From Eudorina sp. 2006-703-Eu-15 (lineage: Eukaryota > Chlorophyta > Chlorophyceae > Chlamydomonadales > Volvocaceae), in NCBI GenBank assembly GCA_003117195.1, contig BDSI01000020.1, positions 464,146 through 528,145 of the forward strand: a stretch of 64,000 nucleotides of DNA. Reading direction: 5' to 3'. The notes under the pieces were generated by a model. That model saw only the letters and a program-made list of their open reading frames with translations. It did no database searches and was not told where the DNA came from. Positions 24,892-38,700 of the stretch are shown piece after piece (positions within the stretch are counted from its first letter, which is position 1; the number at the start of each line of letters is the position of its first letter). A program made the translations under genes and the position numbers.

Positions 24892-27800
24892 TCATTGTTG
24901 GTAGTACTGCCCGTGCTGGTACGGATAGGGGGGCTGCTGCGGTGGCGGCGGAGCGCCGTACCCATAGGATGGAGGTGGCGGCGGAGGCGCGCTTTGGTAT
25001 CCGACGGGCGCGCCGTAGCCGTACGGATAGCTCACTGGCGGCGGCGGTGGCGCCGCTGCAGCCGAGTAGCCTTGCGGAGGCTGCGGCGGGAGCCCGTAGG
25101 GGTAGCCTGGCGGTGGTGCGCCATATGGCTGGTGGGGCGGCGGCGGCGGCGGCGGTGACGACTGGGCCGTCGAGGCCGGCGGGGGTGGCGGCGGCGGTGA
25201 GTACGACCCTGACGTCGCCGCCGCCGCCAGTGGATGCGATGGCGACGCTGGCAAGGCCCCGTATGGCTGCTGTGTCGGCGGCGGCGGCGGAGGTCGGTGC
25301 GCGCCACCTGGCGGCGCCGGGTAGGCTGCAGAGGGTGGTGGCGGAGGTGCCCCCGGGTGAATGCCTGCGGAGGGGCATGTCACGCCAACCAGGCACACGT
25401 GACGGGATCGTACGTTCACGACATCTATGGTGTCGCCGCCATGAAATGGATACCCGCCGCTGATTGGTACGGTGTGCGACTTGCGGGACTTGACATGAAG
25501 GGCCAGCAACCAACAGCTTCGGCTCGGGGTGAATGTGTCGGCCCGCGGTTGTGAACCCCCCCCGCCACGACGACCCCGCCCCCCAGCACCGCAGCTGCCC
25601 AACACATCGTCTTGCCAGCCAAGCTACCGGCTCGCCCGGCGGCGCCGGCCTGCCCCCGCCCCTGGACCTCACACCACACCACTCCTCCTCCAACCGCTCA
25701 CCGTACCCGCTCCCGGACGGGGCCGCCGTCCCTCCGACACGCCCGCCCTGCCCCACGTACCCGCTGCGGCCATCCGGGCGGCCAGCTTGTCCGCATCCTC
25801 CTGCGCCGCCCGCCGGTCCAGCTCCTGGACCAGCTCGTCCCGCTGGACCTGCGGGTCGCAACCAACACAGGCCGTCAGCACAGGCCGTCGGTCTTCGAAG
25901 CGTGTGCGCTGGTGGGGTCGGCGACGGATTGACTGACTGACGTCGTGTGCCGTAAGGATGTGTGGGTTGCCTCAGTGTCCTTGCTCTGTACGGTGTATCA
26001 GTATGCAGTGCAAAGGCGGCGCGACGCTGACACCGCCGACGCCAACGGGAAAACGCGCTAAAGACATACTCCATACGCGCTAAGACAAATCCCGCCCGAA
26101 TTTAAGACGCTGTCCAAAGTGCGGCCCTCTGCCATCTCTCGTCTTGAAGTGCGGCCATAGGGACGAGGACCACACCGGTAGTGCCCCTCCGCTCGCAGGT
26201 TTGGGTTTGTCTGGGCCGTTTTCTTTTTAACACCCCGACCTTCGCTGCTTCCCCAGCAAATCCACCCCAACCCCTCGTTCAATCTCTCAGCTTCAACCCA
26301 AACCCTCAACTCGACCCAAAGGGCCGCCCCAGCGTTCCCCACCCTGCGACTGGCCCTGTGTGTGACCTCCCCTCGCACCTGCCGCGTGAACGCGAAGTCC
26401 GCCGCCTCCTGCTTGGCCTTCCGCACCACCTCGCTCATGCCCAGGTAGAACCTGAGCCCCTCCGAGCAGTGGTCCAGGAGCTCACGGTACGTCTTGACGG
26501 TCTGGGGTGGGCGAGTGGGTGAGTGGATGGGTGGGTGGCGTGGGACGGTGGGGTGGGACGGTGAGGTGGGACGGTGGGGTGGGCGAGTGGGTGCGCGGGA
26601 TGAAACCGAGGTGAGTGGGTGAGTACGGATGGGGTGAGGCTCTGCAATATCGGCTTGCAGACTCCGATTGACCGCCACGAATGCAACCAGGCTTGAGTGC
26701 AGGGGCGGGGGAGGCCGGGGGGACCGGGGGCGATTGGCACTGGGTGGAGACGGCTACGGCCCAGGTGCGCCTGGGTGACCTTGGCTGCCCGCACCTCCCG
26801 GATGCCGCTCGCGGCCGCCTCGCACGCGGCTCGCCAGCCGTTGACGTCAAACAGGGCGCGGAAGGTGGTGTTCGTCGCCGCGGTGGCCGCCAGCAGACTG
26901 TCCTGCGCCGCCAGGTTCTTGTCAACGTCAGCAACCAACGTGTCGTACTTCTTCAGCTCCTGCGCACGGCAAATTTGCCCAGCCAACACAGCAAGGAACA
27001 ACCAATCCGATTGGATGGTGACGGAACTGGGCATCTGAGAATGGATTTTAGTGCAGGCGTCTGGGAATGACAACGAAGGCATTTTGCGTGTTCCTTGCAC
27101 AGCAGGGAGCCCAGGACCCCCGCATCCCGAAAGCGAAGAGATGGTCAGGACACTGTTTCGCAGCAGCAGGCGCGTCACGCCCGGCCCCGGCCGCACCTCC
27201 TTGAACAGCGCGTCGTGGTTCTGTGGCGGTGTGGACATGAGCTTGGGCAGGATGTTGTCCTTGTTCTTGAGCTCCTTGAGGGCCTCCTCCATGCCGCCGC
27301 GCTCGTTGGCCAGGGCCTGCAGCCGAAGGGCAGGGACGGGCCGGGGGGGGAGGTCTGCCGGCTTAAACCTGGATGAGTGGGTGGACAAACCGACTTTCCT
27401 TGTATGGGTATGGGGATGTCATCCGGCCGGCCAGGCGTATCCTCCATGCCGCTCCATCCACTGACAACATGATCGGTCTACCTTCCCTCATCCAAAGGCC
27501 CACGAACCCTCCCGAGGTCGGAGAACAACGCACGTCCTAAAATGTCGCCCGCCCACCGCCAATGTTAGCAGGCAATACGATACCTGCCGAGTGCCGAGGC
27601 CTACAACGTGGACGTCGTCACATCGCTGGAGATCCTGGTACAGTTGATTCTTCACCGGACTATTGCTCTGGCAGCAGCGCAGTCTGGATTCGTCTACCAA
27701 TTTCCTACACCCCATCTGGCGCTGTCCCGTTCCCCTCCTGGTACATGCGTACATCCCCAACATCGTACATCCCTGATGGACGATGACCACCCAACCGCCT

Positions 27801-30800
27801 CCCTCCCTCGGGTCCCCAGCCCCCCGCCCCACCTGCAGCGCGTCGAGGTTCCGCCGCAGTGAGGCCACCACCACCGCCGGGTCCTCGGGGCCGGTCACCA
27901 CCAGGGGGGCCTGCACGGGTGCGGGGTGCGCGGCACATGGCGTCCGGGTGAGGGAGAGAAATCTGGTGAGAGGGGCCTCCGGACGTTGCTCTACACTGCA
28001 CTGCACCGCTGGTATGGGCCCGCTCTGCGGTCACCACTCGCATGCCCAAGCAGCGGCTTTACAAGCGACAGGCATCTGATGGGTTTGGCTCATCACATTG
28101 TAATCGTCCTGAGCATCTTGAGCACCATTGGAGGTGACGGCACGCACGACATCCAGCCCCGGGCCGGCGCCTTTGTCGTGCACACCGACCCCATTCCTCC
28201 TGCTCTAGGCGCCAAAACGGGGATTCCACGGAGCCGACGGCATCCCGCCCACACGTACAGCACAGCACCTGCAGCCGGGGCATCTGCGCCGCCGCCGTCT
28301 CCACGGTGAGGTTCCCGAACGCGCCCTCGTGGTCCGCCAGCCGCCGCAGCACCCCCTGGTCGCTGTCAACCGCCTTCTGCATGGCGGCCCTGCGACGAGC
28401 GGCGCAGCGCAACACAGATGCCGTCCTCGAGGAAATCGTACCTTATCAGCAGCCGTCTGTCCGTACAGGTTCCGTACACATGCGGACGTACAGGTCCCGT
28501 ACACATGCGGACTACAGGATGTGACACACACGCACACTACCCACACTTCCTTTTCTAAACACACGGACACCACCACCCCCCCGGCAGCACGGTGAAGCAC
28601 ATCACAAGATTCCGGGGAGGCCTGAGAGTGTCACCGCGTGTTTCAACGCGCGCCGGACTTGCAGGACTGGATCGATTGCCAGGGATTGAACCGAATCACC
28701 GAATGACCGGGTGTGATGTACTACAGGACATCTGCCCCGTGCCTCGAAATCACAATGGTCCTAAAGAGGGGAACAGGTACTTCAGCAGCAGCCGTGGTGT
28801 GCAGGTTGGCACCAGATCCAACACGTGCGGGCCGGGTTCGGGTGCTGTCCACACTTACCTGTACTGCGAGACGCGGTCCCAGTACGGCTTCGAGGCGGTG
28901 GCAGCGGGCTGTGCCCGCCACTTGTCGCCGAACTTTGTGCGCGCCTCCCCGTCCGCCCGGGCGTCCGAGTCGAGGGACTCCTGCGGCCACATGTGTGAAA
29001 GAAAACTGAGCCGCGAGAAGCGAAGTCCAGCCATGTATGTGTGTGTTTGTATGTTTAGCAAGGAACCCGCGCGCCTGTTGAGGGGGAGAAAGAGAGAGAA
29101 AGAGAGAGAAAGAGAGAGAAAGAGAGAGAAAGAGAGAGAGAATGTAGAAGTAACGGTACGTCAGGGTCTTGGGGGACGGATCACGCCCCGAAAGTGGCAA
29201 ACGTACGCCCAGGAAGGCAAGGTGCGCATGTGTGCAACCTGGCCCGTTCGATGGGTCTGTAGCTCCACGCTCAGGCCACACACGGCCTGCGCCTGACCCC
29301 CTCCCACCACTAGCCCGCCGAATTGCTTGGGTTTGGAACAAGCAACACGGCGGGGTGGTGGTGGGAAGGGGTGGCGCCGTGGTCCTGGAGCCTTGGTCCC
29401 CGGCCCCGCCCCCACCTGCGCCGCCATCAGGTCCGCGTCTACCTCCCGCCTCAGCTCCCCGATCTCCGCCAAGATCTGTCGGAAGCGCAAGGTTACAGAG
29501 GCTATCATTGTGGAATGGAGGAGGGCGCGACCCAAGCCGTAAGGACCGCAGCAGGAGCAGCAGTGGGCGGGAGCGGCGTGCGTTTGGACAGCCTCAGAAC
29601 CGCTCCGGGGGTGCCCTGCTCGTCAAGAGGTGCTCGACAGCCCGCTTTCCTGCCTGCACGCCGTCGCACAGCACCCACAGCGCGTACGTACCCATCCCGG
29701 CGATCCCCACTGGAACCCGCACCTGGACCCATCGAGCTCCTCCTCGGCCGGCCCCAGGGCTCCCTCCGCCACAAATGTGACCAGCCCCACCGGGTCCTCC
29801 CGTGTCTACCCACACACGGCTCGAACTCGCGGACACACGGACACACAGTCACGCAGACACACACTCGCATGTAGATCCCCGAACTGCCGCCCCGAACGTC
29901 CTTGAAACCCTATGCCACACTGCGGGGACGCGCCGTTTCCGTCCCGGTGACGCACCCCTTTGAGGTGGTTGATGCCGCCGATGCCCTCAATCTCCTCCAG
30001 TTCCCGGAGCAGTGCGTCCGGCAGCGCCGCCGAGGTGCGGGCGTCCATGGCCTGAACCGGGTAGAGCAGGGGGGGAGGGCCAGTGAGGGGCGAGGAGTAG
30101 CGGCAGCGGGATGTGCATTTGGGAAGAGCATAGCGCGCTGCCCTTTCCACCGCGGTGAGACCGCAGGTCCACTGCTGGACTGCCGAGGCGGCGACCGAAG
30201 ACCTCTTGGACGCCACACTGGCAGCCCGCCTGCATTGGCAACCTCTGGCCTGTCCTGCAGCCAAGCCGGACCTCATGCCAGCTCCCATCCCGCCCGCTCA
30301 CCCGCCAACCAAGAACATTAGGCCAGAGTTTGCCTCAGCACCCGGGCGCCCCAGCTCTGTGGGCCCCCCCTGCCCCACCTGCAGCGTGTCCGGCAGCTCC
30401 CACTCGCGGAACTTGATCCGGGCTGTGTCGGTGGCCCCCGCCAGACGGTCCATCTGCCGCCGGATGACGTCGTCCACCAGGTCAGTGTACTTGGAGAGAG
30501 CGCGGGCGCTGCGGGACGGGAAGCGGCGGCAGGGATAGGGAATGGGCAAGTGACCAAAACGGGCAGGGGACGCGGCAGGGGACGAAGTCCCGGGTCGAAG
30601 TGCCCCAACAACCTGGACAGGCCCAACGCCCGGCGACAGGGATGCGGTCCCCGGACGATAGAAGGGCATCAGATCCCCGGCACGACACAGCCCGACAGTG
30701 GATGCCGACAGACAGCCCCACAGGAAGCCCTCGCGGGGCCCAGCCGATACAGACCCCCGGCACTCCAGTGCCACGCTGCCGCCTTTCCGGCTTCCAAAGC

Positions 30801-33800
30801 GCGCTGTGCACTCGCGCTCGCAACGCGGCGTGGTGGTGGCCAGTCCATCGCTTCAGGCTGGGCGGGCTGCTTCCCGCCATGCGGCCAGCCCGCCGCGCGC
30901 ACCTGGTGTCTGGCACCAGGCCGGAGAAGAGCTGCTCCGTGGAGGAGTCCAGACTGCCCGCCGAGGGCGGGGAGGGCTTGACCAGCAGCGCGCCGGTGGT
31001 GGGCGGCAGCTCAGAGAAGGTGGGCACCTGAGCAGCCCGGGCGGAAGTGTGCAGGTGCGGGTGCGGGGAGGGACTCGCAGCGATGGCGGCGGTATCAGAG
31101 AATCAGACGCGGCCTCGGCGTCTTGTACAACATCACGGCATGGCCTACAATATCCAGGCCGTAATTGGGGCTACCGAACTACCGGGTGTGATGTCAGAAG
31201 TCGTTGCAACATCTGGTCCATTGATTCCCGGTTGCTGCTGCTGAGGGTACATATGCCCGCCCAGGCTCCCAGAAATGAATGCACCCGGGCCCCGCCTCAG
31301 CCAGCGACTACGCCCCTTGCTCCATGAGCTCCATGTGAACAAGGGCACGGACGTCAGAGGGAGATGTCATACCCATTACACCCATGGCAGTGGCGCTCCC
31401 ACCTTCATCAGGTAGATGGAGTTGTTGTCCTTCTCCGCCTTGGCCAGCAGCCCCTGCACCAGGTCCTGCGAAACGAACGGGAACCGCGCGCAGCCAGCGG
31501 CTCCTTACTCTGCATGATGCTCGATGCCCCCACCCACCCCAGTGTGCTGCCTGCAGCAACACCGATGCGGAACCCGCCGCGCGCCCGCACGACACGACAC
31601 CTGTAGCGGCCCTCCTTCACAGCCAGCCTATTTGCAGCTACCGCCCCAGCACACGGCCTCCTCCAACGGTCCTCCAACATGCCGATTCACCCGGGCTCAC
31701 GCCAGCGGCTCAGTCTCGACTCCGATCCATACCCGGCAGACGCAACCCACGCGCCGCACCTGCGTCCGATTCACGCTCTCAATCATGTCGTTGTTGATGC
31801 CCTTGGCGATACGCCGCGTGTTCTGCGGTTCGGGCGAAGGACACCAGTTGAGGCCGCGCTTGGCACCAGTCGCGGCACCGCCCCTCCACAGTCACGTGGT
31901 GGACGCGCCACAGTGAGAGCCCCCCCCCACACACAGGTTTTGCTGTATAATTTGCTTTGCGGTGGTGGCGCGGTTGCCTTGTTCACGCGCCTTCATACGG
32001 TAAGTATTTTCTTGCAGGTTATATGGTAAGTATATTGCCACCTGGGATTGGGGGCGGGCGGGTTGCATTTCTAAACACACACAGACACAGACACGCGCAA
32101 CCTCAGCATGTCGCACCTGCAGACGTGCGAAGGCCTCCTTGAGCACGGCGATCTCGTTGTTGACCTTGTCGTCCGCGCGGTACTGCCGACTGCACTGGAT
32201 CAGCTCCTCCACCTGCGGAAACGGGGGAAGAGAGGGCCATGTGTCCACCTGTGAACCTATCAGGTGGCAGTGCGCCCGTGGACCACAAGGCCGCTCACCC
32301 TCCTCACCCTTGCCCTCGACAGGCCAGCAAGGGGTCGTATCAACCTGTCTTCCATCTGCTTCTCACTTTCACGACTTACTGAGGCTAACAGACATTCAGC
32401 ACAGCGCTGCCATCTACCTCTGGCCTGCCTGCCTGTCGGCCTGTCTGTCTGTCTGCCTGCCACCGTCCCAGCCATTCGCAACTCATAAAAGCCCTGGACA
32501 CCCAAGGCGATGCACCCTCAGGCAACCTTTGCGATTGCCGGCGCGCCACATTGATAACCTCCAGTCACCCTCGACACCATCCACAACCCGGTCACCCCGG
32601 CCCGACCACACCTGGTAGATGCTGGACTTGAGCTGCACGTGCTGAGGCCAGCTCTTGTCAAAGTAGCTGGCCAAAACGGGCGCGTCGAACAGCCGCTCCA
32701 CCTCCGTATACATCGTGCCGGTCTGACAAGAGAGGTGTGTCGTACGGGTGTCGAAAACTGGATGTCGAACAAACAATGATGACAGCAGCGATGACGATAA
32801 ATAGGTCTTGGAAAAACGAAGATGAAACAGCTTCCGACGGCCACTCCGGCCTCCCGTGCTCAGTACCTTAACGCCATCGACCCTTGCCATCGTCCCACAG
32901 TCCTGCCATTCTGCCCCAGCCCCTGCTTCCCTCCCCCCTACCTGCTTCGCCAAACGGGCCAGCACGTTGGGACTCTTCTTGTCAATCACGGCCTTGTGGT
33001 ACACACACTCCTGCGAGCAGCCGTGGATGGGACATTCGGGCAGGGGTGCAGACGTGAGGAAGCTCCATTTCATCCCGAGCGGTCCACACGACGGGAAGCG
33101 CCATCGGCGTGCCTCCCAACGTCAAACAGCGGCAGCAGGCGCATGGCTGTGGAGGCACGTGTCGAGCTGGTCAGCCCCTGGTGGCCGTGAGAGGACCCAC
33201 ACGCGCCTGCCGCTGTCAGGACAGCAATTCCGCTCGCCCCTTTCCCGCCCGCACCCCCGACCCAGATCGCGACCCACATCGTCACTTTGACGGAACCCAG
33301 TACGGGCAGCGGCCACAGGGGTTCCGCCAGGCCGACTACAGCCCCCCACGGATCGCGCCGCAGCCCGCCTCGCCCTCACACCGTCAGCAACAGCAAGCTA
33401 CCTGCGCCTGCGTGAGCATCAGCCTCTCCAGCAGCTGCCCGCACTCGGGGCTGATGTCCACGGACCGGGGCGAGTCCGTCTTACCGGACTCGCCCTCGCG
33501 CATCAGCTGGAAGGTGCCGCAGGCCTCCTGACGGGTGGGAGCCAGCGTAGAAAGGTCAGGGCAACGAGGTTGACGAGGGTCCAGCACCGAGATGGCGTCC
33601 ACCTATGGTACGCTTGCCAGAGAAAGGAATCAAGCCCCTTCCGACCGCCGCCCTTCCATGGAAAGATAAGGCACCCAGCTGGCCGTTTCCACCAGGCATT
33701 AGTATGATTTGCGCGTGCAGCGTATGATATCCACGGCCGTCGACCGTTGGCGCATCCGCGCGCAGGCCAGGGTCGCCGCAGCCCAGCCGCCTTCGCCTCC

Positions 33801-35449
33801 CTCCCGCCCACAATCCCCCTTTTCGGCACCTCTGTCTTGCAGCCACTTTACGATCCCCACCTGGAACAGCTTGCAGGCGCTGGTCAGTCCGTCCGCCGAG
33901 GTGCGGTCTGAGTGCAGCGCCTGCTGGGAGGCCAGCGAGGCCAGGTTGAACAGCACGCAGGCCTTCTCGTAGTGGATGTTGTTCTGCGCCAGCCGACGGG
34001 CGGGCCGGAACGCGTCATTCCAGGCGAAGGACACCTGCGGGCGGAGGCATCGGGCATTGAAGTGACATCAGGGGGTGCCAGCGGAGGAAATGTGGGCGGA
34101 GCGGAGGAAATGTGGGCGGAGGAGCAGTGAACGCCAAGCCGTCACCAGCAAAACCCAAGGCTGGGGTGGCTTTGGCAGTGTCAAGCTGCACAGGATGCGG
34201 CAGCACTAGCTCCGAAGAGTCCAGGAAGGGATCTCTGCCACAGGCACGGGGTTCCTCTCGCGTACGGATGTGATGGATGGCGGCGACCCTCCGCGCGCCC
34301 CCTCCGCACTGGTCCCCTCGTTCCCGTGTGCCCACTCTAGGCCCACCTGCGCATTCCCTTTCTCTTTCCCGATCGGGAAGCGGGTCTCGATGGCGCACAG
34401 GTAGCGGAAGTACCTGGGGTGTGTGGCACGGCAAGACGGGCGGGCGGGCGCGAAGGGGAAGTGGGAAATGGGTAAACATACGGCCGGGCGGGCGGGCGGC
34501 GGACGTGAGTGGGTCTGCTGCCCCAGGCGAGTGCGTGGCGTGCGATGTTGGGTCAAGGTCGCTGCCCAGCACGGCGCCTGCCAAAGGCACTCGTTCAACC
34601 AACTTGTTCTGTAGCCGGCAACCGACCGTCGGATCCAGCTCCGCATCTTTCCTGATCACGCAGCACACCCACAGACACAGACCATGCACATGTCCGGGGG
34701 CCCCCAAAGCCCCAAACACACCTTGTGTGCCTAAATCACTCACAGAAACAGCAAGCACATGCGTTGCGATGCGATGCTCTTGCGTGCTATGACCGTGGGC
34801 TGGGGAATCTGTACTGCGCATTCGGGTCCTTCCCGCCAGTGACCCCGACCTTGACCCCGGGGGACGCCAGATCTTGCAGACCGATTATGCACTACAACTA
34901 TCATGAACTGAGTTGATTTCAAAGGCGTGAGATGGACTGCCGGGTTGTCGGCGACGACGAGCACGTGGTTAGTTAGGTTGGTGACCCGTGGAGCGTACAC
35001 CGTCATGTCGTAATGGGGCCCCCAAACCCGCAGCAGGTATGTTGTGAAATGACATTCATATTGGTTGAAGCAGGTGGCTGAAGCAGGTGGTGGGTGTCTC
35101 GTGCGATAAATCTGAGCCGGACCTAGCGTTGTGCATGTCGCCTTCCCTGTCCCCCACCGGCAGCTACCGGCAGCCCCCCCCCGAGCGCCTGTCACCAATG
35201 TGCACGCGAGACGCACAGCAACCCGGCCTCTTACTTAGTTAGCGTCTCACGTACACCAGGCTGTGTGCCGGTCTGCGCCAATGCCACCTCTGCACGCAAA
35301 CTCTGGACCCGCTCTAGGTCATCGGCTGCCTCGTCCGCCTCTCTGTCGGAATACGTAGCGCGAATATAAGACAGCAACGGTGCTTTGATATCAATTGTTT
35401 CGGTCTTTTTGCAGTGTATCGCAAGCATCACCGACTGAGCGGTAGGCAT
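24892..35449 (-). CDS. ALIX: ALIX/BRO1-domain ESCRT accessory protein (PDCD6IP family)
   Basis: Adaptor of the ESCRT-III machinery, acting in the cytosol and on endosomes in vesicle sorting and membrane scission. Twenty-one exons join in phase: 35449-35235, 34413-34347, 34034-33861, 33527-33402, 33010-32942, 32722-32612, 32212-32117, 31822-31760, 31465-31403, 31027-30903, 30508-30379, 30051-29956, 29475-29416, 28980-28859, 28389-28269, 27910-27833, 27316-27197, 26959-26795, 26501-26379, 25848-25761, 25364-24892. The product is about 894 residues; human ALIX has about 870. The N-terminal BRO1 domain shows MLAIHCKKTETIDIKAPLL, KYFRYLCAIETRFPI, FAWNDAF and HYEKACVLFNLASLA. The middle is the coiled-coil V domain (GIGGINHLKG, DARADGEARTKFGDKW, TYRELLDHCSEGLRFY). 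The last exon is a Pro/Tyr/Gly-rich tail ending HGQYYQQ, as in animal and plant ALIX. The start lies just before the invariant LAIHCKKTE. Confidence 0.96.
27570..27715 (-). repeat. Dispersed ~140-bp element, copy in ALIX intron
   Basis: Read on the minus strand it contains AGGAAATTGGTAGAC, then CTGCTGCCAGAGC, then CCAGCGATGTGACGACG and GTAGGC. The same blocks in the same order occur on plus at 54805-54945. It lies in the ALIX intron between 27316 and 27910. Partial copies are at about 54212-54312 and 56028-56085. Confidence 0.75.
29088..29142. repeat. GAGAAAGAGA simple repeat in an ALIX intron
   Basis: A purine-only run of GAGAAAGA units, about 55 bases, inside the intron between exons 29475-29416 and 28980-28859. 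Confidence 0.9.
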
Positions 35450-35742
35450 TTGTCCCTCGATCGCTCCTCACGTGCGTAACAAACTAATCGCAAGTTAACC
35501 TTGGATTCTTTCGCAGCAGATCATGAAACGTCAAAATGGTTGGTACCTGATACATTGTGTCAATTCAGTTGCTCAATTTTTTGACGGTTAGAGGGCCTCC
35601 CAAATTACTCTTTCTTCGCGAAATCAGTTGACGGTCTTCCTTCACTTTACAGAGCAGCAACGTCTGCAATTGTCAGCTCCCCTGTCTTTTCTCCAGCCGT
35701 GGTGACGGCAATTCGGGTGCCACTGACTTTCCTTGGGCGAAA
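35450..35742. promoter_or_regulatory. Divergent promoter of ALIX and asparagine synthetase
   Basis: Only 293 bases separate the two start codons of these head-to-head genes, so the segment must hold both 5' UTRs and both core promoters. It is clearly richer in A+T than the flanking exons. I see no clear TATA box in either direction. Confidence 0.7.
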
Positions 35743-38700
35743 ATGTGCGGCATCCTAGCCGTGCTGAACGCCCCGGATGGCAGTCCAGCGATGCGGGCAA
35801 AAGTTCGGGCGCTGAGCACCCGCCAGAAGCACCGTGGACCGGACTGGTAGGTTGTGGGTTGGGGCGTCGCGCCGCATCACCGTTTTAGGTGTCTCCTTGC
35901 GCACGCACGTGCAACATCGGGCAGCTTGATCTTGGAATTGAATCAAATTATCTACCTCACGGCAATTATAGCGCCGTTTGAGGAGATTCTCCAGGGTTGA
36001 TTGGTCCTTCGGTCGGTTCGTCAAGACGATGACTTTAGGATACGGGTCGCTCTTACCTATCGTCGTCCTCCTCCTCCTCCGGGTTGATGGCTGCTGGTAT
36101 GGCCAGGAGCCGAGTTGAATCCACGCGGTCGTAAGTTCATCCCGTCCGCTCCGCCGCCCCCCTTTACGCCGCGCTCGCGGCAATATTGCCATGCGCCTCA
36201 ATTGTCCTGTTCTGTTCATGGCAACCTTTTGCATCAGGTCGGGAATGCACCAGTTCGACACCAAAGCTGAGGGCGACACCAGCAACGGTCCCGCGCTCCA
36301 TGACTTCCTGGCGCACGAGCGCCTTGCTATCATGGACCCGGCTTCCGGAGATCAGCCGCTTTACAATGAGGACAAGTCTATCGTTGTGACAGTGAACGGC
36401 GAAATCTATAACCACGAGGAGCTGCGTAAGCGTATTCTGGAGCAGTGCCCCACCAAGAAGTTCCGCACTGGCAGCGACTGCGAGGTACGTCAGCGCGGTC
36501 GGGGGGTTGCGGGGTCTCGGAATCGGCCTTGAAGGATGCATCAAAGAACCGGAGGGTTAACACGCGGCACCCATACATGGTGGCAGTGCCGGAAACCGGC
36601 ACCCTGCCTGGTGTCATTTTCCCACGGACGTTGGAGCCGCTACATGGCCCAGTGGAGGCTGGAAACACTAGCACGACCGTAGCAAAGGGACGGACAGCTT
36701 TTCCACCGTCCGCTGCCCACGTCGTCACCGGCTCTGATGTCTGGCTCTGATGTCTGGCAGCTCCAGTTCTTCATGTCAGGAGGTGCAATCAAGGGTACCT
36801 GGCGAATCTAACTATGCTTGCGACCGGACTGGTGGCGCCTAGCGGACATGTGCAACGATATTGTGTTTGCGGGAGTGTGGCGGAGGACCGGGCGCGCTAG
36901 GAAACAGCCACACCAGCAGTACCAGCAGCACCATCACGTCGTCAAGCAACACCAGCAGCACCAACACCACAGGTGGCGGCGATGCAGGCGACCTTGCGAA
37001 TGGCTTTAGATTCGCCAACTTACTACGTCCAGATATACGTAATCGACACGACGGCTCGTAAGCTGCGGAGTGAATGCAAGCGGCTGATAATCTGGTGATC
37101 TGGTCAGTCCACTATCCTGGTTGCCACTGGCATGGCTGACCCAGATGCGGTCATGGTGTCCCTGAATCCTGGTCTCAGTGGAGGGGTTTTGGAGATAGGA
37201 GACAAAGCTTCGCAGCATGTCTGGCCGCCTGAGGGCGAGGGCGACAGGCCCCCGATGAATCTGCTCGGCAGGCTTTCATGGACAACTTCGGTGCCGGTTT
37301 GGATCCTCCGAGCTTGGGGGACACCCGCCGAGGGCTGTGGTCGTCGGCAGCGCCCGGCCCTTTGAGGGGATAGGGTCCCTTCTGAACGCAGCCAGCAAAA
37401 GACGGCGAAAATCTATGCGAGGGCAGGAGGTGCTCTAGGCATGAAATCAAGGCCATGTTCCTGGGGAACCCCCGGGTCGGCCCATGATGGCAAGAGGCTC
37501 TGGAAACGTGTGCAGCGCCGCATGCATGGGTCGGCGGCAACTGTCGTTTGCAGCCCCAAAGGTCAACGCCTGGGAGTGCCCGGATCTGGGCGAATGGCCC
37601 TCGGTCCTCGTACCTCTCAAACCCGTCCGGGCCGTGTTGTCCGGGGCTGAGTGCTGCTGTTCGGCCCAAGCATGCCAAGTGGATCTACCCAATGCATGGG
37701 CCATCACCTGGCGGCCCCTGAGCCATCCACCTGCCCCACAACGTGTCATCTGTGTCCCCGTCCCACGCGGCCAGGTGATCAGCCACCTGTACGAACTTTT
37801 CGGCGAGGGTGTTGCCAACATGCTGGACGGCTTCTTCGCCTTCGTCCTCCTGGACCAGCGCACGAAGACGTTCTACGCGGCCCGCGACCCGCTGGGTGTC
37901 ACCTGCATGTACATTGGCTGGGGCCACGACGGCAGCGTGTGGCTGGCATCCGAGATGAAGTGCCTCAAGGCACGTGGAGGGTTGGCAGCGCAGGGGAGGG
38001 GCATGGGTGGATGAAGAGGAAGTGCGGAGGTCTGAGTCATGTTGGCGGTTTGGTTGACAGCTGACCTCACTGGCGTGGAAACGGAGGGATAACTGCATCT
38101 GCGGTTGAAACTTTGGCAAGCGCTGCACCAAGAAGGAGCGGGGCCCGCCTTGCATGGGGAGCTACGGGGTTTCAAAACAGCACGGCCGCATGTACTCGGC
38201 GAAGCATCACAGGGTGTAAAGAGAGATGAAGCGGTATTGCCCTGGAGCATGGGAAATGATCCTGCTAGACTATGCGAACCACTTGAACCAGTGTGGAACA
38301 ACATGGTCCACAACATCCAATTGCATGCGGAATGGGTTGCGGGATGCACATTTCACACCTGTTGAAGGTCCGCACATCTTTTGTAGGGCGCAGTGCGTCG
38401 CTCTTTCACTTGTTGGCATGGCGCCGGCCGTAACAGACCCAGCTGCAACGACGTCGTGGTGCCGTGCCCACTAACGCTGTGCACACCATTCTTTTTCGGG
38501 GAAGTAGGCGACATCTGTTGATGCAAGTTTCGTGTCTATGGCCGTCGACCCCTCTCGGACCACAGGATGACTGCGCTCGCTTCCAGCAGTTCCCGCCGGG
38601 CCACTACTACTCGTCCAAGACGGGTGAGTTCACGCGGTACTACAACCCCAAGTTCTATCTGGACTTCGAGGCGCGGCCGCAGGTCTTCCCGACGGACCCC

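Noticed and set aside
28660..28740. tRNA-like T-loop on the minus strand (GGTTCAATCCC)
   Set aside because: The T stem does not pair and no D or anticodon arm is found around it.
29723..29805. A possible extra ALIX exon reading TREDPVGLVTFVAEGALG
   Set aside because: Joining 29956 directly to 29475 keeps phase and matches the spacing of the ALIX V domain. Adding this segment breaks phase with its best donor and lengthens a conserved helix.
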